Assembly: GCA_018648605.1 (NCBI GenBank)
Contig: JABGQU010000008.1
Span: forward strand, 1 to 42,095
DNA length: 42,095 bases
Reading direction: 5' to 3'
Source: Anaerolineae bacterium
GTDB lineage: Bacteria; Chloroflexota; Anaerolineae; Anaerolineales; Villigracilaceae
Position numbers and translations under genes: made by a program. Shown in pieces: positions 1-8,170 of this stretch (position 1 is the first letter of the stretch; the number at the start of each line of letters is the position of its first letter). Under the pieces are notes generated by a model. That model was given only the letters and a program-made list of their open reading frames with translations. It was not told where the DNA came from and did no database searches.

Positions 1-975
1 GGCGGCGCAGGCTATATCGGATCGCTCCTGACCTCCGAGTTGCTACGGCTTGGACACAGAGTCACTGTCCTCGACGCGTTGCTCTTTGGTGGCGAATCCT
101 TGGTGCCCTTTATGGCGCATCCCAACTTTCGCTTCGTCAAAACCGATGTGACCCAGCCTTATGCGCTCTCGAACGCGATGCGCGGCTCCGAAAAAGCAGA
201 TGCCATCGTGCATCTGGCTGCCATTGTCGGCTTTCCGGCATGTCAGGCAATTGGTCGGGATGCGGCTTGGCGGTACAATGTTGGGGCTGTGCAGCACGTC
301 TACGAGCAGGCAGCAGATCTGGGCCTCGAGCGATTCGTTTTTTCATCCACTTATAGCAATTATGGCTTGGCAGACGAAAACCTGCCTGTGGATGAGAACA
401 CCGCGCTGCATCCCCAATCTTTATATGCCGAGACGAAGATCGCCGCTGAGGAATACTTGCTCCAGCAGACGGCGGTCGCCCCGCTCATTTTCCGCTTTGC
501 GACCCTCTACGGCATTTCGCCGCGCACGCGTTTTGACCTGATCGTGAACCAGTTTGTGCTCGAAGCTTTCAGTAAGCGTGAGTTGATCATTTATCAGCGC
601 GGCTACTCGCGTTCTTTTGTACACGTGCAGGATGTGGTTCGTGGCATTATTTTGGGCTTGGGCGCGCCTCTCGCAACCGTGCGCGGGCAGGTTTATAATC
701 TCGGTACAGAGGCTGGCAACCTGACGAAGGACGAGATCGTTGGCTTGGTGCTTAAGCGTCTGCCCGAAACGACCGTGACCTATAAAGATTTGACCTTCGG
801 CGGCGACATGCGCGATATTAGCGTCTCGTTCGAAAAGGTTCAACGTGAACTTGGCTTTGAAGCCACCCTAACCCCCGATGATGGTGTGCGTGAAGTGCTC
901 TATGCGCTCAAAAGTGGATTGATCCGTGAGCCGCAGAATGGGCGCTATCGGAATGCGCGTTTTATTGTGCAATAG
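1..975 (+). CDS. NAD-dependent epimerase/dehydratase (extended SDR), 5' end cut off by the window
   Basis: The reading frame is open from base 1 and starts inside the Rossmann nucleotide-binding loop (GGAGYIGS), so only about ten N-terminal residues should be missing. Further on are the extended-SDR features: VHLAAIVG, the SSTYSNYG stretch and a catalytic YAETK (YxxxK). The C-terminal half has the substrate-domain signatures RSFVHVQDVV and VYNLGTE. Family members use bound NAD(P) to epimerise, dehydrate or reduce nucleotide-activated sugars in the cytoplasm. The exact sugar cannot be told from sequence. The next gene is a GDP-fucose-synthase-like SDR, which suggests a shared nucleotide-sugar role. 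The first in-frame start-like codon (TTG at 40) falls after the glycine motif and is not the true start. Confidence 0.85.
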   Translation, partial: GGAGYIGSLLTSELLRLGHRVTVLDALLFGGESLVPFMAHPNFRFVKTDVTQPYALSNAMRGSEKADAIVHLAAIVGFPACQAIGRDAAWRYNVGAVQHVYEQAADLGLERFVFSSTYSNYGLADENLPVDENTALHPQSLYAETKIAAEEYLLQQTAVAPLIFRFATLYGISPRTRFDLIVNQFVLEAFSKRELIIYQRGYSRSFVHVQDVVRGIILGLGAPLATVRGQVYNLGTEAGNLTKDEIVGLVLKRLPETTVTYKDLTFGGDMRDISVSFEKVQRELGFEATLTPDDGVREVLYALKSGLIREPQNGRYRNARFIVQ

Positions 976-977
976 TT

Positions 978-1010
978 TTTAACCACGAAGGGCACGAAGG
1001 AACACGAAGT
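978..1010. repeat. Family E repeat remnant (ACCACGAAGG...CACGAAG)
   Basis: The sequence ACCACGAAGGGCACGAAGG resembles the degenerate ACCACAGAGAACACGGAG repeat seen again at 13486-13516 and, inverted, at 19652-19686. It begins a few bases after the stop of the preceding gene. Confidence 0.5.
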
Positions 1011-1025
1011 TTAAAAGAAAAAACA

Positions 1026-1150
1026 CAGTCTCTGAGCGGAGGTGATGCTGGTAGCTGAGTAGCTCCGAAGGAGCGTATCGAAGCCCAGCATCGGGGCTGT
1101 CGAAGAGCGATTTGTATAGCACCGTCCTTCGACTACCGCTTAGGAACTGG
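1026..1150. repeat. Family A inverted-repeat element, copy 1
   Basis: The left end is CAGTCTCTGAGCGGA and the right end is a diverged copy of TCCGCTCAGGAACTG. Inside is a second pair of arms, GTCGAAGAGCG and CGTCCTTCGAC. Copy 4 has the same orientation; copies 2, 3 and 5 are opposite. Confidence 0.8.
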
Positions 1151-1172
1151 ATGATTTATAAAACGGAAACTA

Positions 1173-1273
1173 GATGTGCATTGCATCTCCAAGATGCGTT
1201 GCACATCGGATTGATAAACACAGAACTTTTTGAAAACCGATGTGCAATGCACCAAACAGGTGCAACGCACATC
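1173..1273. repeat. Family B palindromes, two units
   Basis: The first unit (1173-1207) pairs GATGTGCATTGCATC with GATGCGTTGCACATC. The second (1239-1273) pairs GATGTGCAATGCACC with GGTGCAACGCACATC. They are separated by about 30 bp. Related units occur at 3440-3476, 6438-6550 and 13683-13713. Confidence 0.75.
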
Positions 1274-1299
1274 TGAAATGAAGTAAAAATCTGCAATGC

Positions 1300-1326
1300 G
1301 TAAGGGCGGGGTCACCCCGCCCCTAC
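1300..1326. repeat. Family C hairpin, copy 1
   Basis: GTAAGGGCGGGGT and ACCCCGCCCCTAC form a nearly perfect stem around a single-base centre. It lies about 20 bp before the next start codon and has no T-run, so it is not an obvious terminator. Confidence 0.75.
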
Positions 1327-1345
1327 CAAATCAATTGGAGAAAAT

Positions 1346-2332
1346 ATGACAACCTTTTGGAATAACAAAAAAGTGATCGTTACCGGCGGAGCGGGCTTTC
1401 TCGGCTCCTTCGTGATTGCAAAACTCAAAGAACGCGGCGCGACGGATATCTATATTCCTTTGATCGAAGATTATGACCTGACCAGCCACGCTGATATTAA
1501 ACGTCTTTTTGACTTGACCCTCGAGGGCATTGACCCCGCGAACGTGGTCATTATTCATCTCGCTGCCAATGTCGGCGGGATCGGTGCCAACCGCGAACAC
1601 CCCGCAGAATTTTTCTACGATAACCTGATGATGGGTGTTGAGTTAATGCACCAAGCCTGGCAGCGCGGCGTGGGTAAATTTACCGCCATCGGGACAGTGT
1701 GCGCGTATCCGAAGTTCACACCTGTCCCCTTCAAAGAAGATGACTTGTGGATCGGCTATCCCGAAGAGACGAATGCCCCTTATGGTCTCGCTAAGAAGAT
1801 GATGCTCGTGCAGTCGGAAGCCTATAGACAGCAATATGCTTTTAACTCGATCTATTTGCTGCCAGTAAATCTCTACGGCCCTCGCGATAATTTCAATTTG
1901 GAAACTTCTCACGTTATCCCCGCCTTGATCCGCAAAGCCATTGAAGCCCAGGAACGCGGCGATAAAGAGTTGGTCGTCTGGGGCGACGGCTCCCCGACTC
2001 GTGAGTTCTTATATGTAGAAGATGCCGCTGATGGTATCGTCACCGCGACCGAGACTTACAACGCTTCCGACCCCGTCAATCTTGGTTCTGGCTATGAGAT
2101 CCCGATCAAGGATTTGGCTGAGATGATCGCCCGCCTGACCGGATTTGAAGGTAGTCTTATCTGGGATACCGACAAACCCAACGGACAACCCCGTCGCGGT
2201 TTGGACGTGGCCCGTGCCAAAGAGTATTTTGGTTGGGAAGCGAAAGTTCCTTTTGAAGAAGGCATGCGTCGCACGATCGAGTGGTATAAAGAGAATAGAG
2301 AACATGTCCCTGCGAAGGATGATCTTTGCTAG
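1346..2332 (+). CDS. GDP-L-fucose synthase-like NAD(P)-dependent epimerase/reductase
   Basis: The 328-residue protein has an N-terminal Rossmann loop (GGAGFLG, residues 14-20), [17 protein letters not shown], and the catalytic YGLAK (Y146, K150). These are followed by the [20 protein letters not shown] and [13 protein letters not shown] stretches, which are typical of GDP-L-fucose synthases (WcaG/Fcl). Such enzymes epimerise and reduce GDP-4-keto-6-deoxymannose to GDP-fucose. No GDP-mannose 4,6-dehydratase is in the window, so the substrate must be made elsewhere, or the enzyme acts on a related GDP-sugar. The ATG at 1346 is preceded by GGAG at 1336-1339. The family assignment is strong; the exact product (GDP-fucose versus another GDP-6-deoxyhexose) is inferred. 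Confidence 0.85.
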   Translation: MTTFWNNKKVIVTGGAGFLGSFVIAKLKERGATDIYIPLIEDYDLTSHADIKRLFDLTLEGIDPANVVIIHLAANVGGIGANREHPAEFFYDNLMMGVELMHQAWQRGVGKFTAIGTVCAYPKFTPVPFKEDDLWIGYPEETNAPYGLAKKMMLVQSEAYRQQYAFNSIYLLPVNLYGPRDNFNLETSHVIPALIRKAIEAQERGDKELVVWGDGSPTREFLYVEDAADGIVTATETYNASDPVNLGSGYEIPIKDLAEMIARLTGFEGSLIWDTDKPNGQPRRGLDVARAKEYFGWEAKVPFEEGMRRTIEWYKENREHVPAKDDLC

Positions 2333-2345
2333 GCTGATTAGGACA

Positions 2346-2444
2346 ATGTCATTGCGAGCCGCCGATGTTTTTCGGCGGCGTGGCAATCTTTTGGATAAGT
2401 TGGAGATTGCTTCGTCGCACAAAGATAGCTCCTCGCAATGACAT
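2346..2444. repeat. Family D inverted repeat, copy 1
   Basis: The outer arms ATGTCATTGCGAG and CTCGCAATGACAT pair perfectly. An inner hairpin GCCGCCGA...TCGGCGGC follows the left arm, and GCAATCTT/GAGATTGC forms a further imperfect pair. It fills the gap before the ABC permease gene. Confidence 0.8.
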
Positions 2445-2456
2445 AAAATCAAATTT

Positions 2457-3314
2457 ATGACCCAAACCGATTTCAAACCTCCCGCACCACCCAAAGAGAT
2501 GCTTACCATTCGTCCGCCGAAGGGCTGGATCTCGCTCAACCTACGCGATCTCTGGCTCTACCGCGAGTTGATCACCTTCCTCACCTGGCGCGACGTCCTC
2601 GTCCGCTACAAACAGACCTTGCTCGGTGCGAGTTGGGCAATCATCAACCCTGTCGTCAATATGTTGGTCTTGCAATTCATCTTTGGCAACCTCGCCAATA
2701 TGGATACTGGCGGCGTGCCGGGGCCGATCTTCCGCTACACAGCGCTGCTCCCGTGGATGTTATTCGCACAGGCTTTAGGCAGTTCCGGGCGTTCGATGCT
2801 CTCCAATCGCGGACTGATTACGAAGGTCTACTTCCCGCGTTTGGTCGTGCCCTTATCTTCCGTCCTGAGCGGCGTTGTGGATTTTGGCATCTCTCTGCTC
2901 GTCATGATCGGGATGATGATCTTTTACCAAATCCCGTTAACGTGGGCGGTTTTGACCATCCCCTTGCTGGTCGTGCTGACTCTCGTCATCGCCCTCGGCG
3001 TTGGCATGTGGCTGGCTGCTCTGAACGTCCTATATCGTGATGTGGGCTATATCCTGCCGGTGCTGACACAGCTTTGGCTCTTTATTTCCCCTGTTGGATA
3101 CTCCTCCGCATCTATCCCTGAGAATTTGCAACTGCTCTACGCCTTCAACCCGATGACAGGCGTGATCGAAGCTTTCCGCTGGGCGATGCTCGGCGAAGCG
3201 ACCGCGACCCTCAGCTTGCAGGTCGTTATATCGGTAGGAGTCGGCTTTATACTGCTCGTTAGCGGCATGTTCTTCTTCCGCCGTATGGAACGCACCTTTG
3301 CGGACATGATTTAA
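2457..3314 (+). CDS. wzm: ABC-2 type polysaccharide export permease (Wzm-like)
   Basis: The 285-residue protein begins with a cytoplasmic segment containing LWLYRELITFLTWRDVLVRY, the hallmark of Wzm/TagG/RfbA-type permeases. About six hydrophobic helices follow, including LTIPLLVVLTLVIALGVGM. The conserved WLFISPVGYS and AFNPMTGVIEAFRWAM segments are present. Family members form the membrane channel through which an ATPase partner exports a finished polysaccharide. The partner is encoded next, at 3482. No Shine-Dalgarno is visible before the ATG, which follows a family D repeat by 12 bp. Family and role are clear; the exported glycan is not defined by this protein alone. Confidence 0.92.
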   Translation: MTQTDFKPPAPPKEMLTIRPPKGWISLNLRDLWLYRELITFLTWRDVLVRYKQTLLGASWAIINPVVNMLVLQFIFGNLANMDTGGVPGPIFRYTALLPWMLFAQALGSSGRSMLSNRGLITKVYFPRLVVPLSSVLSGVVDFGISLLVMIGMMIFYQIPLTWAVLTIPLLVVLTLVIALGVGMWLAALNVLYRDVGYILPVLTQLWLFISPVGYSSASIPENLQLLYAFNPMTGVIEAFRWAMLGEATATLSLQVVISVGVGFILLVSGMFFFRRMERTFADMI

Positions 3315-3320
3315 GCAGTG

Positions 3321-3412
3321 CACCTTTTTCTCCTCTAAATTCCGTGCTTTTGGAATTTGGGGGAGATGCCCGCCCGTACCCGACAGGGTGAAGGGCAGAG
3401 GGGGCTGGTGCG
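3321..3412. repeat. Family F repeat, copy 1
   Basis: It contains CTCTAAATTCC and GGAATTTGGGGGAGATGCCC, followed by GGGCAGAGGGGGC. The same order of blocks is found at 13538-13634. Both copies are followed by a TTCGGCTT stretch and then a family B palindrome, suggesting a composite unit. Confidence 0.65.
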
Positions 3413-3439
3413 TTGCAGTTCGGCTTTTATGCAAGAACC

Positions 3440-3476
3440 GATGTGCAATGCATCAAAAGCAGATGCAACGCACATC
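3440..3476. repeat. Family B palindrome
   Basis: GATGTGCAATGCATC and GATGCAACGCACATC flank a short loop. It ends 5 bp before the ATG at 3482, so any longer N-terminal extension of the next protein would be encoded by repeat. Confidence 0.75.
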
Positions 3477-3481
3477 TTCAT

Positions 3482-4762
3482 ATGAGTGAAAATATGACAA
3501 TCGCTGTACATGTAGAAAACCTCGGTAAACAATATAAGATCGGCATCGCGCCGCAGGGGCGTGGCAATTACAACACCCTGCGCGACACGATCTCGAACGC
3601 TTTTTCGCGCCAGAAACGTCTCGCCGCTAAAAAGCCCGACAATCTGATTTGGGCGGTCAAGGATATTTCCTTTGATGTGGAACAAGGTCAGGTTTTGGGC
3701 ATTATCGGTCATAATGGCGCAGGGAAAAGCACCCTGCTCAAATTGCTCTCACGCGTGGTCGAACCCACCGAGGGGATGATGCAATTGCGTGGGCGAGTCG
3801 GTTCGCTTCTCGAAGTGGGCACGGGTTTCCACCCCGAGCTAACGGGGCGCGAGAATCTCTATCTTAATGGCGCTATCCTCGGGATGCACCGTTCTGAGAT
3901 CACGCGCAAATTTGATGAGATCGTTGCTTTTTCGGAAGTGGAGAAATTCATTGACACCCCCGTCAAGCGCTATTCTTCAGGAATGTATCTGCGCTTGGCT
4001 TTTGCAGTTGCTGCCCATCTTGAACCCGAAATCCTCGTCGTGGATGAAGTTCTCGCTGTTGGTGATGCTGAGTTCCAGCGCAAGTGTATTGGCAAGATGA
4101 ACGATGTCGCCGAAGCGGGACGAACGGTACTCTTCGTCAGCCATAATATGTCGGCGGTGCTGCGTTTGACGGATGAATCGATTGTGCTTGAAAAGGGCAA
4201 AATGATCATGCGCGCACCCTCCGCCGAAGCGGTCGATTATTATCTCTCAGCCGGGCACGCACGGGCAGGGGAGAAAGTTTGGGAACCGGCAGATATTCCT
4301 ATAACGGCAGCACCTTTCAGTCCACGCGCGATCCGCATTGTTGATAATCGCGGGAATATCGTCGAGACTATCCGATCCACTGAAGAATTCACGCTCGAAT
4401 TTGAGTACGATCTGGATGCGCCGATCACTGGCTTGCGGGTCGGCATCTACCTTTATACGGCGCGCGGCGAGCCGGTTTTCACATCCTTTGACACTGACGA
4501 TGCGCGCATGTTCAATACGCACACCGAACGTAAGGCGGGGCGTTATGTGAGCCGCTGCGTGGTGCCGCCCGATATGCTCAACGCAGGGCGTTATACACTT
4601 GGCGTGAACGCGAGTTCGTATAGAATTCATCGCTATTTTGCCGAAGAGCGCACGCTGGAATTCAACGTTGACCCCGCTGGCGCGCCCGGCATGCACTGGA
4701 CGGAGCCGCGCCCCGGCGCAGTTCGCCCAAGGCTGGACTGGGAAATTGAGAAGGTTGAATAA
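3482..4762 (+). CDS. wzt: ABC transporter ATP-binding protein with C-terminal glycan-binding (Wzt-type) domain
   Basis: The 426-residue protein is an ABC ATPase. It has Walker A GHNGAGKST at residues 76-84, signature YSSGM at 164-168, Walker B ILVVDE at 184-189 and the switch His at 221. Residues from about 270 to the end form a beta-rich domain like the Wzt C-terminal domain, which in known systems recognises the end cap of the polysaccharide to be exported. Together with the Wzm-like permease just upstream it forms a polysaccharide exporter. An upstream in-frame start at 3413 is rejected because the added residues are encoded by family B and F repeats. ATG 3482 and ATG 3494 are both possible; 3494 keeps the domain intact as well. 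Confidence 0.92.
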   Translation: MSENMTIAVHVENLGKQYKIGIAPQGRGNYNTLRDTISNAFSRQKRLAAKKPDNLIWAVKDISFDVEQGQVLGIIGHNGAGKSTLLKLLSRVVEPTEGMMQLRGRVGSLLEVGTGFHPELTGRENLYLNGAILGMHRSEITRKFDEIVAFSEVEKFIDTPVKRYSSGMYLRLAFAVAAHLEPEILVVDEVLAVGDAEFQRKCIGKMNDVAEAGRTVLFVSHNMSAVLRLTDESIVLEKGKMIMRAPSAEAVDYYLSAGHARAGEKVWEPADIPITAAPFSPRAIRIVDNRGNIVETIRSTEEFTLEFEYDLDAPITGLRVGIYLYTARGEPVFTSFDTDDARMFNTHTERKAGRYVSRCVVPPDMLNAGRYTLGVNASSYRIHRYFAEERTLEFNVDPAGAPGMHWTEPRPGAVRPRLDWEIEKVE

Positions 4763-4768
4763 GTTTTG

Positions 4769-4839
4769 TACACGGAATGCGCGGAAAACACGGAGAAAAG
4801 CCTTTTTGTTTTCCGTACTTCTAAAGTTCTTTCCGTGTA
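4769..4839. repeat. Family E-like imperfect inverted repeat
   Basis: TACACGGAA (4769-4777) and TTCCGTGTA (4831-4839) form the ends. The inside carries AACACGGAGAAAAG and GTTTTCCGT, so it can fold into an imperfect hairpin. It fills the gap before the gene at 4858. Confidence 0.5.
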
Positions 4840-4857
4840 AATCTGCGTACTAAAAAT

Positions 4858-6438
4858 ATGAATAAAACCAAACTTAAAGAACTCATCGGCGACTTGCCCC
4901 TCACAGCCGAACTCTACTGGCTGCTCCAACAATCTGGCAAGCCGCCTGTTGGTGGATACGCTGCCGATAAACTTAAAGCAGCCCTGCCTCGCTGGGTGGC
5001 GCAGGCGAAAGCCGCCCAACGCCCCGCAACGGGCAAACGCGTTTTGATCTTTTCGATGCTCCGTTATTGGGTTGAGCAAACTGCCATGACCGCCCTGGCT
5101 CTCTCAGCGCTTGGGCACGAAGTCACCCTTGCTTACCTCCCGCACGCGCATTGGAAGAAACCCATCAGTCGCTTCGACCTGCGCCGTCAGGATCTATATC
5201 TCAAAGATGTCCTCAAGCCGCTCAATGAGATCGTGCGAACCGTTTCGCTTTTGGATGCTCCCGCAGCGGATTCTCTCCCCGAAGAAATTTCTTCTCAATT
5301 GGATGCCTCTGCCTATCGGGATACGCAGTATTCCCTGCTCCACGAAGAAATCGACGTGGACTCCGACCTCTACGCGATGCGGCACGAACGTGACCTGCGG
5401 CATGCTCTCGTTATCTTGGCATTTCTTCAGCAAGAAAAATTCGACGCGATCGCTCTGCCAAATGGCAGCATCCTCGAATTTGGGATGACCTTTAAAGTTG
5501 CTCGTTATCTCAACATCCCCGTTACCACCTATGAATTCGGCGAACAAAGCGAACGTATCTGGATGGCGCAAAATGCAGACGTGATGCGCCAGGACACCTC
5601 CGGAATGTGGAATGTGCGCAAAGACACATCCCTCAGCGAAACAGAATGGGAACGTGTTAAAGAATTCTTCTCCGCACGTCAAGGTGGCAGCTTGTGGGAA
5701 AATTTCGCCCGTAACTGGCAAAATATCGAAGCACAAGGTAGCGCACAAGTCCGTGAAGAACTCGGCTTGGACCAGCGTCCACTTGTTCTCCTCCCCGCTA
5801 ACGTTCTCGGCGATAGTCTGACTCTCGGACGTCACACCTTCAGCGAGAGCATGACTGACTGGCAGGCACGCACCATCGAATTCTTCGCCAAACGCACCGA
5901 TGTTCAATTCGTTATCCGTGTTCACCCGGGCGAAGGGATAGGCTGGGGATTGTCGGTTTATGATATTCTCAAAGAAAAATTCCCCGAACTGCCTGAAAAC
6001 ATCCACCTCATTCCAGCAGATGCCAAAGTCAATACCTACGATCTTGTCAACGCCGCCGACATCGGTTTGGTCTTCACCACCACAGTCGGCATGGAAATGG
6101 CAATGATCGGACTCCCCGTCATTGTTACCGGCCAGACCCATTATCGCGGTAAAGGTTTCACTATCGAGCCATCTTCATGGGATGAATATTTCGAGACCCT
6201 CGAGAAGGTCATCGCTGACCCGAAAGCCTACGCTCCCAGCCGCGCAGATGTCGAATCCGCGTGGACATACGCCTATCGCTTCTTCTTTGAATATCCGCAA
6301 CCCTACCCCTGGCACGTTCAACACTTCTGGGATGATGAAGAACTTTGGTCAATCGAAAAAGTAATGAGCGCAGAAGGTTTGAAAAAATTTGAAAAAACCC
6401 TCGGCTATTTGGCAGGGGAAGAGATGGATTGGAAATAG
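4858..6438 (+). CDS. Capsule polysaccharide synthesis-like protein (KpsS/LipB-type GT-B fold)
   Basis: The 526-residue soluble protein has an N-terminal region with GKRVLIFSML and a C-terminal half with FVIRVHPGEG, then NAADIGLVFTTTVGMEMAM and GLPVIVTG. The His-Pro motif and the TTVGMEM turn, with a following small-residue strand, are typical of capsule-synthesis (KpsS/KpsC-like) and related GT-B enzymes. A paralogous architecture is found at 33536. Known relatives transfer Kdo or similar sugars to a lipid anchor or chain; whether this one does so cannot be judged from sequence. It lies directly after the ABC exporter, fitting chain initiation or anchoring. No Shine-Dalgarno is visible. The last base of its TAG stop is the first base of a family B repeat. 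Confidence 0.7.
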   Translation: MNKTKLKELIGDLPLTAELYWLLQQSGKPPVGGYAADKLKAALPRWVAQAKAAQRPATGKRVLIFSMLRYWVEQTAMTALALSALGHEVTLAYLPHAHWKKPISRFDLRRQDLYLKDVLKPLNEIVRTVSLLDAPAADSLPEEISSQLDASAYRDTQYSLLHEEIDVDSDLYAMRHERDLRHALVILAFLQQEKFDAIALPNGSILEFGMTFKVARYLNIPVTTYEFGEQSERIWMAQNADVMRQDTSGMWNVRKDTSLSETEWERVKEFFSARQGGSLWENFARNWQNIEAQGSAQVREELGLDQRPLVLLPANVLGDSLTLGRHTFSESMTDWQARTIEFFAKRTDVQFVIRVHPGEGIGWGLSVYDILKEKFPELPENIHLIPADAKVNTYDLVNAADIGLVFTTTVGMEMAMIGLPVIVTGQTHYRGKGFTIEPSSWDEYFETLEKVIADPKAYAPSRADVESAWTYAYRFFFEYPQPYPWHVQHFWDDEELWSIEKVMSAEGLKKFEKTLGYLAGEEMDWK

Positions 6439-6550
6439 ATGTGCATTGCATCCGCTTTTGGATGCGTTGCACATCGGGTCTTATAGGAATTATCCCTTAC
6501 CTAAACCCGACCTGCAACGCACTTTCCACTTCGCTTCAAGTGCAATGCAG
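6438..6550. repeat. Family B palindromes, two units, starting in the stop codon
   Basis: The first unit (6438-6475) pairs GATGTGCATTGCATCC with GGATGCGTTGCACATC, and its first G is the last base of the TAG stop codon. The second (6512-6550) pairs CTGCAACGCACTT with AAGTGCAATGCAG. No T-run follows either stem. Confidence 0.75.
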
Positions 6551-6593
6551 TTCTCTCGTGAACTAAAAAATCTGATCAATCTGTGAATAGCTA

Positions 6594-7322
6594 ATGAATT
6601 ATAAAAAAATCGGCGCCATCTTCACCCACATCTACACCGGCTCAGGTATCTTTCTCGCCTTTTGGGCAGCTTTAGCCTTGCTCGAAAAAAATGCCCCAAC
6701 CTTCTTCATCGCCCTTGCGATCGCGGTTTTAATTGATGCTTCTGACGGTTGGCTCGCTCGCTACTTCAACGTTACGAAGAATGCCCCAAGCATAGACGGC
6801 GCAATGATGGACAATATCATCGACTACATCACCTACGTTTTTCTGCCCGCTATAGCCTTGGTCGTCTTTGATATTCTGCCCTCAAACCTCACTTGGGTTG
6901 CCCTCTTCCCACTCGGAGCCAGCATCTACGGTTTCAGCCAGATCCACGCCAAAGCAGATGCATCTTTCGTTGGCTTCCCCTCTTATTGGAATATTCTCGT
7001 TCTCTATCTCTACGTCCTCCAGTTTTCAACCATGTGGGTAGTTTTCATTCTGATCTTTTTATCAGTGATGGTTTTTATCCCCATTCGATATTTATATCCA
7101 ACCCGAACTCGTTGGCTACAAGGCACCACGCTTACTTTGGCGATCATCTGGGGAGTAGGCATTATTGTCCTTTGTGTCTATCCAGATGCAGCCTGGGCGA
7201 AGCGCATAGCTTACCTATCCCTTCTTTACCCCCTCTATTACGCAATTATTTCTTTTATGCACCATCAACAAATCACAAAGAATAAGAAAGAGCTAAATCC
7301 AGTAAAATTACCTGTGGAATAA
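6594..7322 (+). CDS. pcs: CDP-alcohol phosphatidyltransferase, phosphatidylcholine synthase-like
   Basis: The 242-residue polytopic membrane protein carries the CDP-alcohol phosphatidyltransferase signature D48-x2-D51-G-x2-A-R56, then G69-x3-D73-x3-D77. The spacing between R56 and G69 is longer (12 residues) than the usual eight, and the following DYITYVFLP stretch matches bacterial phosphatidylcholine synthases (Pcs). Pcs enzymes join choline to CDP-diacylglycerol at the inner membrane. The start region (HIYTGSGI) also resembles Pcs. Two methyltransferase genes follow with 2- and 9-nt gaps, so the three are very probably co-transcribed. A different alcohol acceptor is possible. No Shine-Dalgarno is seen before the ATG. 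Confidence 0.75.
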   Translation: MNYKKIGAIFTHIYTGSGIFLAFWAALALLEKNAPTFFIALAIAVLIDASDGWLARYFNVTKNAPSIDGAMMDNIIDYITYVFLPAIALVVFDILPSNLTWVALFPLGASIYGFSQIHAKADASFVGFPSYWNILVLYLYVLQFSTMWVVFILIFLSVMVFIPIRYLYPTRTRWLQGTTLTLAIIWGVGIIVLCVYPDAAWAKRIAYLSLLYPLYYAIISFMHHQQITKNKKELNPVKLPVE

Positions 7323-7324
7323 AA

Positions 7325-8161
7325 ATGATGACAGAAAATAACACCAAACAACAAGTCCGTGAATTCTACGACCAAATCGGTTGGTCACAAGAAGATGATG
7401 GCAACTATCAAAATGCACGCTACGAAGACCTGCGTCCCGTTTCGCGCGAATACATCCACAAGACGCGTCTACGCGTTAATCAGCACCTGCTCCCCTCGGG
7501 CAAATATCTGCTGGATGCTGGTTCCGGTCCCGTCCAATACCCCGAATATCTGACCTACTCCGAAGGCTACGACTACCGCGTTTGCGCCGATATTTCGATC
7601 ACCGCCTTGCAAGAAGCAAAAAAACGTCTTGGCGATCACGGTCTTTGCATCGTTGCCGATGTGGCAAATCTCCCATTCGCTCCCAATGCTTTTGATGGAA
7701 TTGTCTCCATGCACACTATCCACCACCTTCCAATGGACGAACATCGTGCTGCATACAAAGAGCTATATCGTGTCCTCGGTATAGAAAAAAAAGCCGTTGT
7801 TGTCAATGGTTGGGGCGATCCTTTCTTAATGAAACTGGTCGAGCCGGTTATCCAACTGGGACGTGTTCTAACAGGACGCTCGCTCAAACGCGGTCAAAAA
7901 GATATTTCAGGCGATGATGCGACGGGCACTTTTGTCCGCAAGATGAACGCGCGTTGGCTGAAAAACGAACTGAAAGACTTATTCCCCATTCAAATTTATG
8001 TTTGGCGTGGTCTCAGCACGCGTTTCCTGCGCTGGTTCATTCGCCCCCAGCGTGGCGGGAAAAAACTCCTGCAGCTTGCCTTCTGGTTCGAAGATCGTGC
8101 CCCGCGCTTTTTTGGCGAGAATGGGCAATACCCGATGATCGTCTTCAAAAAAGATCAATAG
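7325..8161 (+). CDS. Class I SAM-dependent methyltransferase
   Basis: The 278-residue protein has the SAM-binding glycine loop LLDAGSGP at about residues 62-69, an acidic CADIS strand end, and a motif with IVADVANLPF and FDGIVSMHTIHHL. These are typical of Methyltransf_11 enzymes, which move a methyl group from S-adenosylmethionine to a small molecule or lipid. The substrate is not recognisable. It starts 2 nt after the Pcs-like gene, suggesting a joint role in lipid head-group or glycan chemistry. ATG codons at 7325 and 7328 are equivalent in support. Confidence 0.85.
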   Translation: MMTENNTKQQVREFYDQIGWSQEDDGNYQNARYEDLRPVSREYIHKTRLRVNQHLLPSGKYLLDAGSGPVQYPEYLTYSEGYDYRVCADISITALQEAKKRLGDHGLCIVADVANLPFAPNAFDGIVSMHTIHHLPMDEHRAAYKELYRVLGIEKKAVVVNGWGDPFLMKLVEPVIQLGRVLTGRSLKRGQKDISGDDATGTFVRKMNARWLKNELKDLFPIQIYVWRGLSTRFLRWFIRPQRGGKKLLQLAFWFEDRAPRFFGENGQYPMIVFKKDQ

Positions 8162-8170
8162 AATTTAGAC

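Larger units (their letters stand above)
976..1345. other. 370-bp gene-free region filled with four kinds of inverted repeat
   Basis: No gene is supported here. The stretch holds, in order, a family E remnant (978-1010), a family A element (1026-1150), two family B palindromes (1173-1207 and 1239-1273) and a family C hairpin (1300-1326), ending about 20 bp before the next start. A short open frame on the minus strand across 1133-1315 consists almost entirely of these repeats. Confidence 0.8.

Noticed and set aside
1133-1315. Minus-strand open frame in the first large gap
   Set aside because: It is made of family A, B and C repeat sequence and has no ribosome site.
5194-6141. Long minus-strand open frame of 315 codons
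   Set aside because: It lies fully opposite the KpsS-like gene, shows no family motifs, and has no plausible start region.
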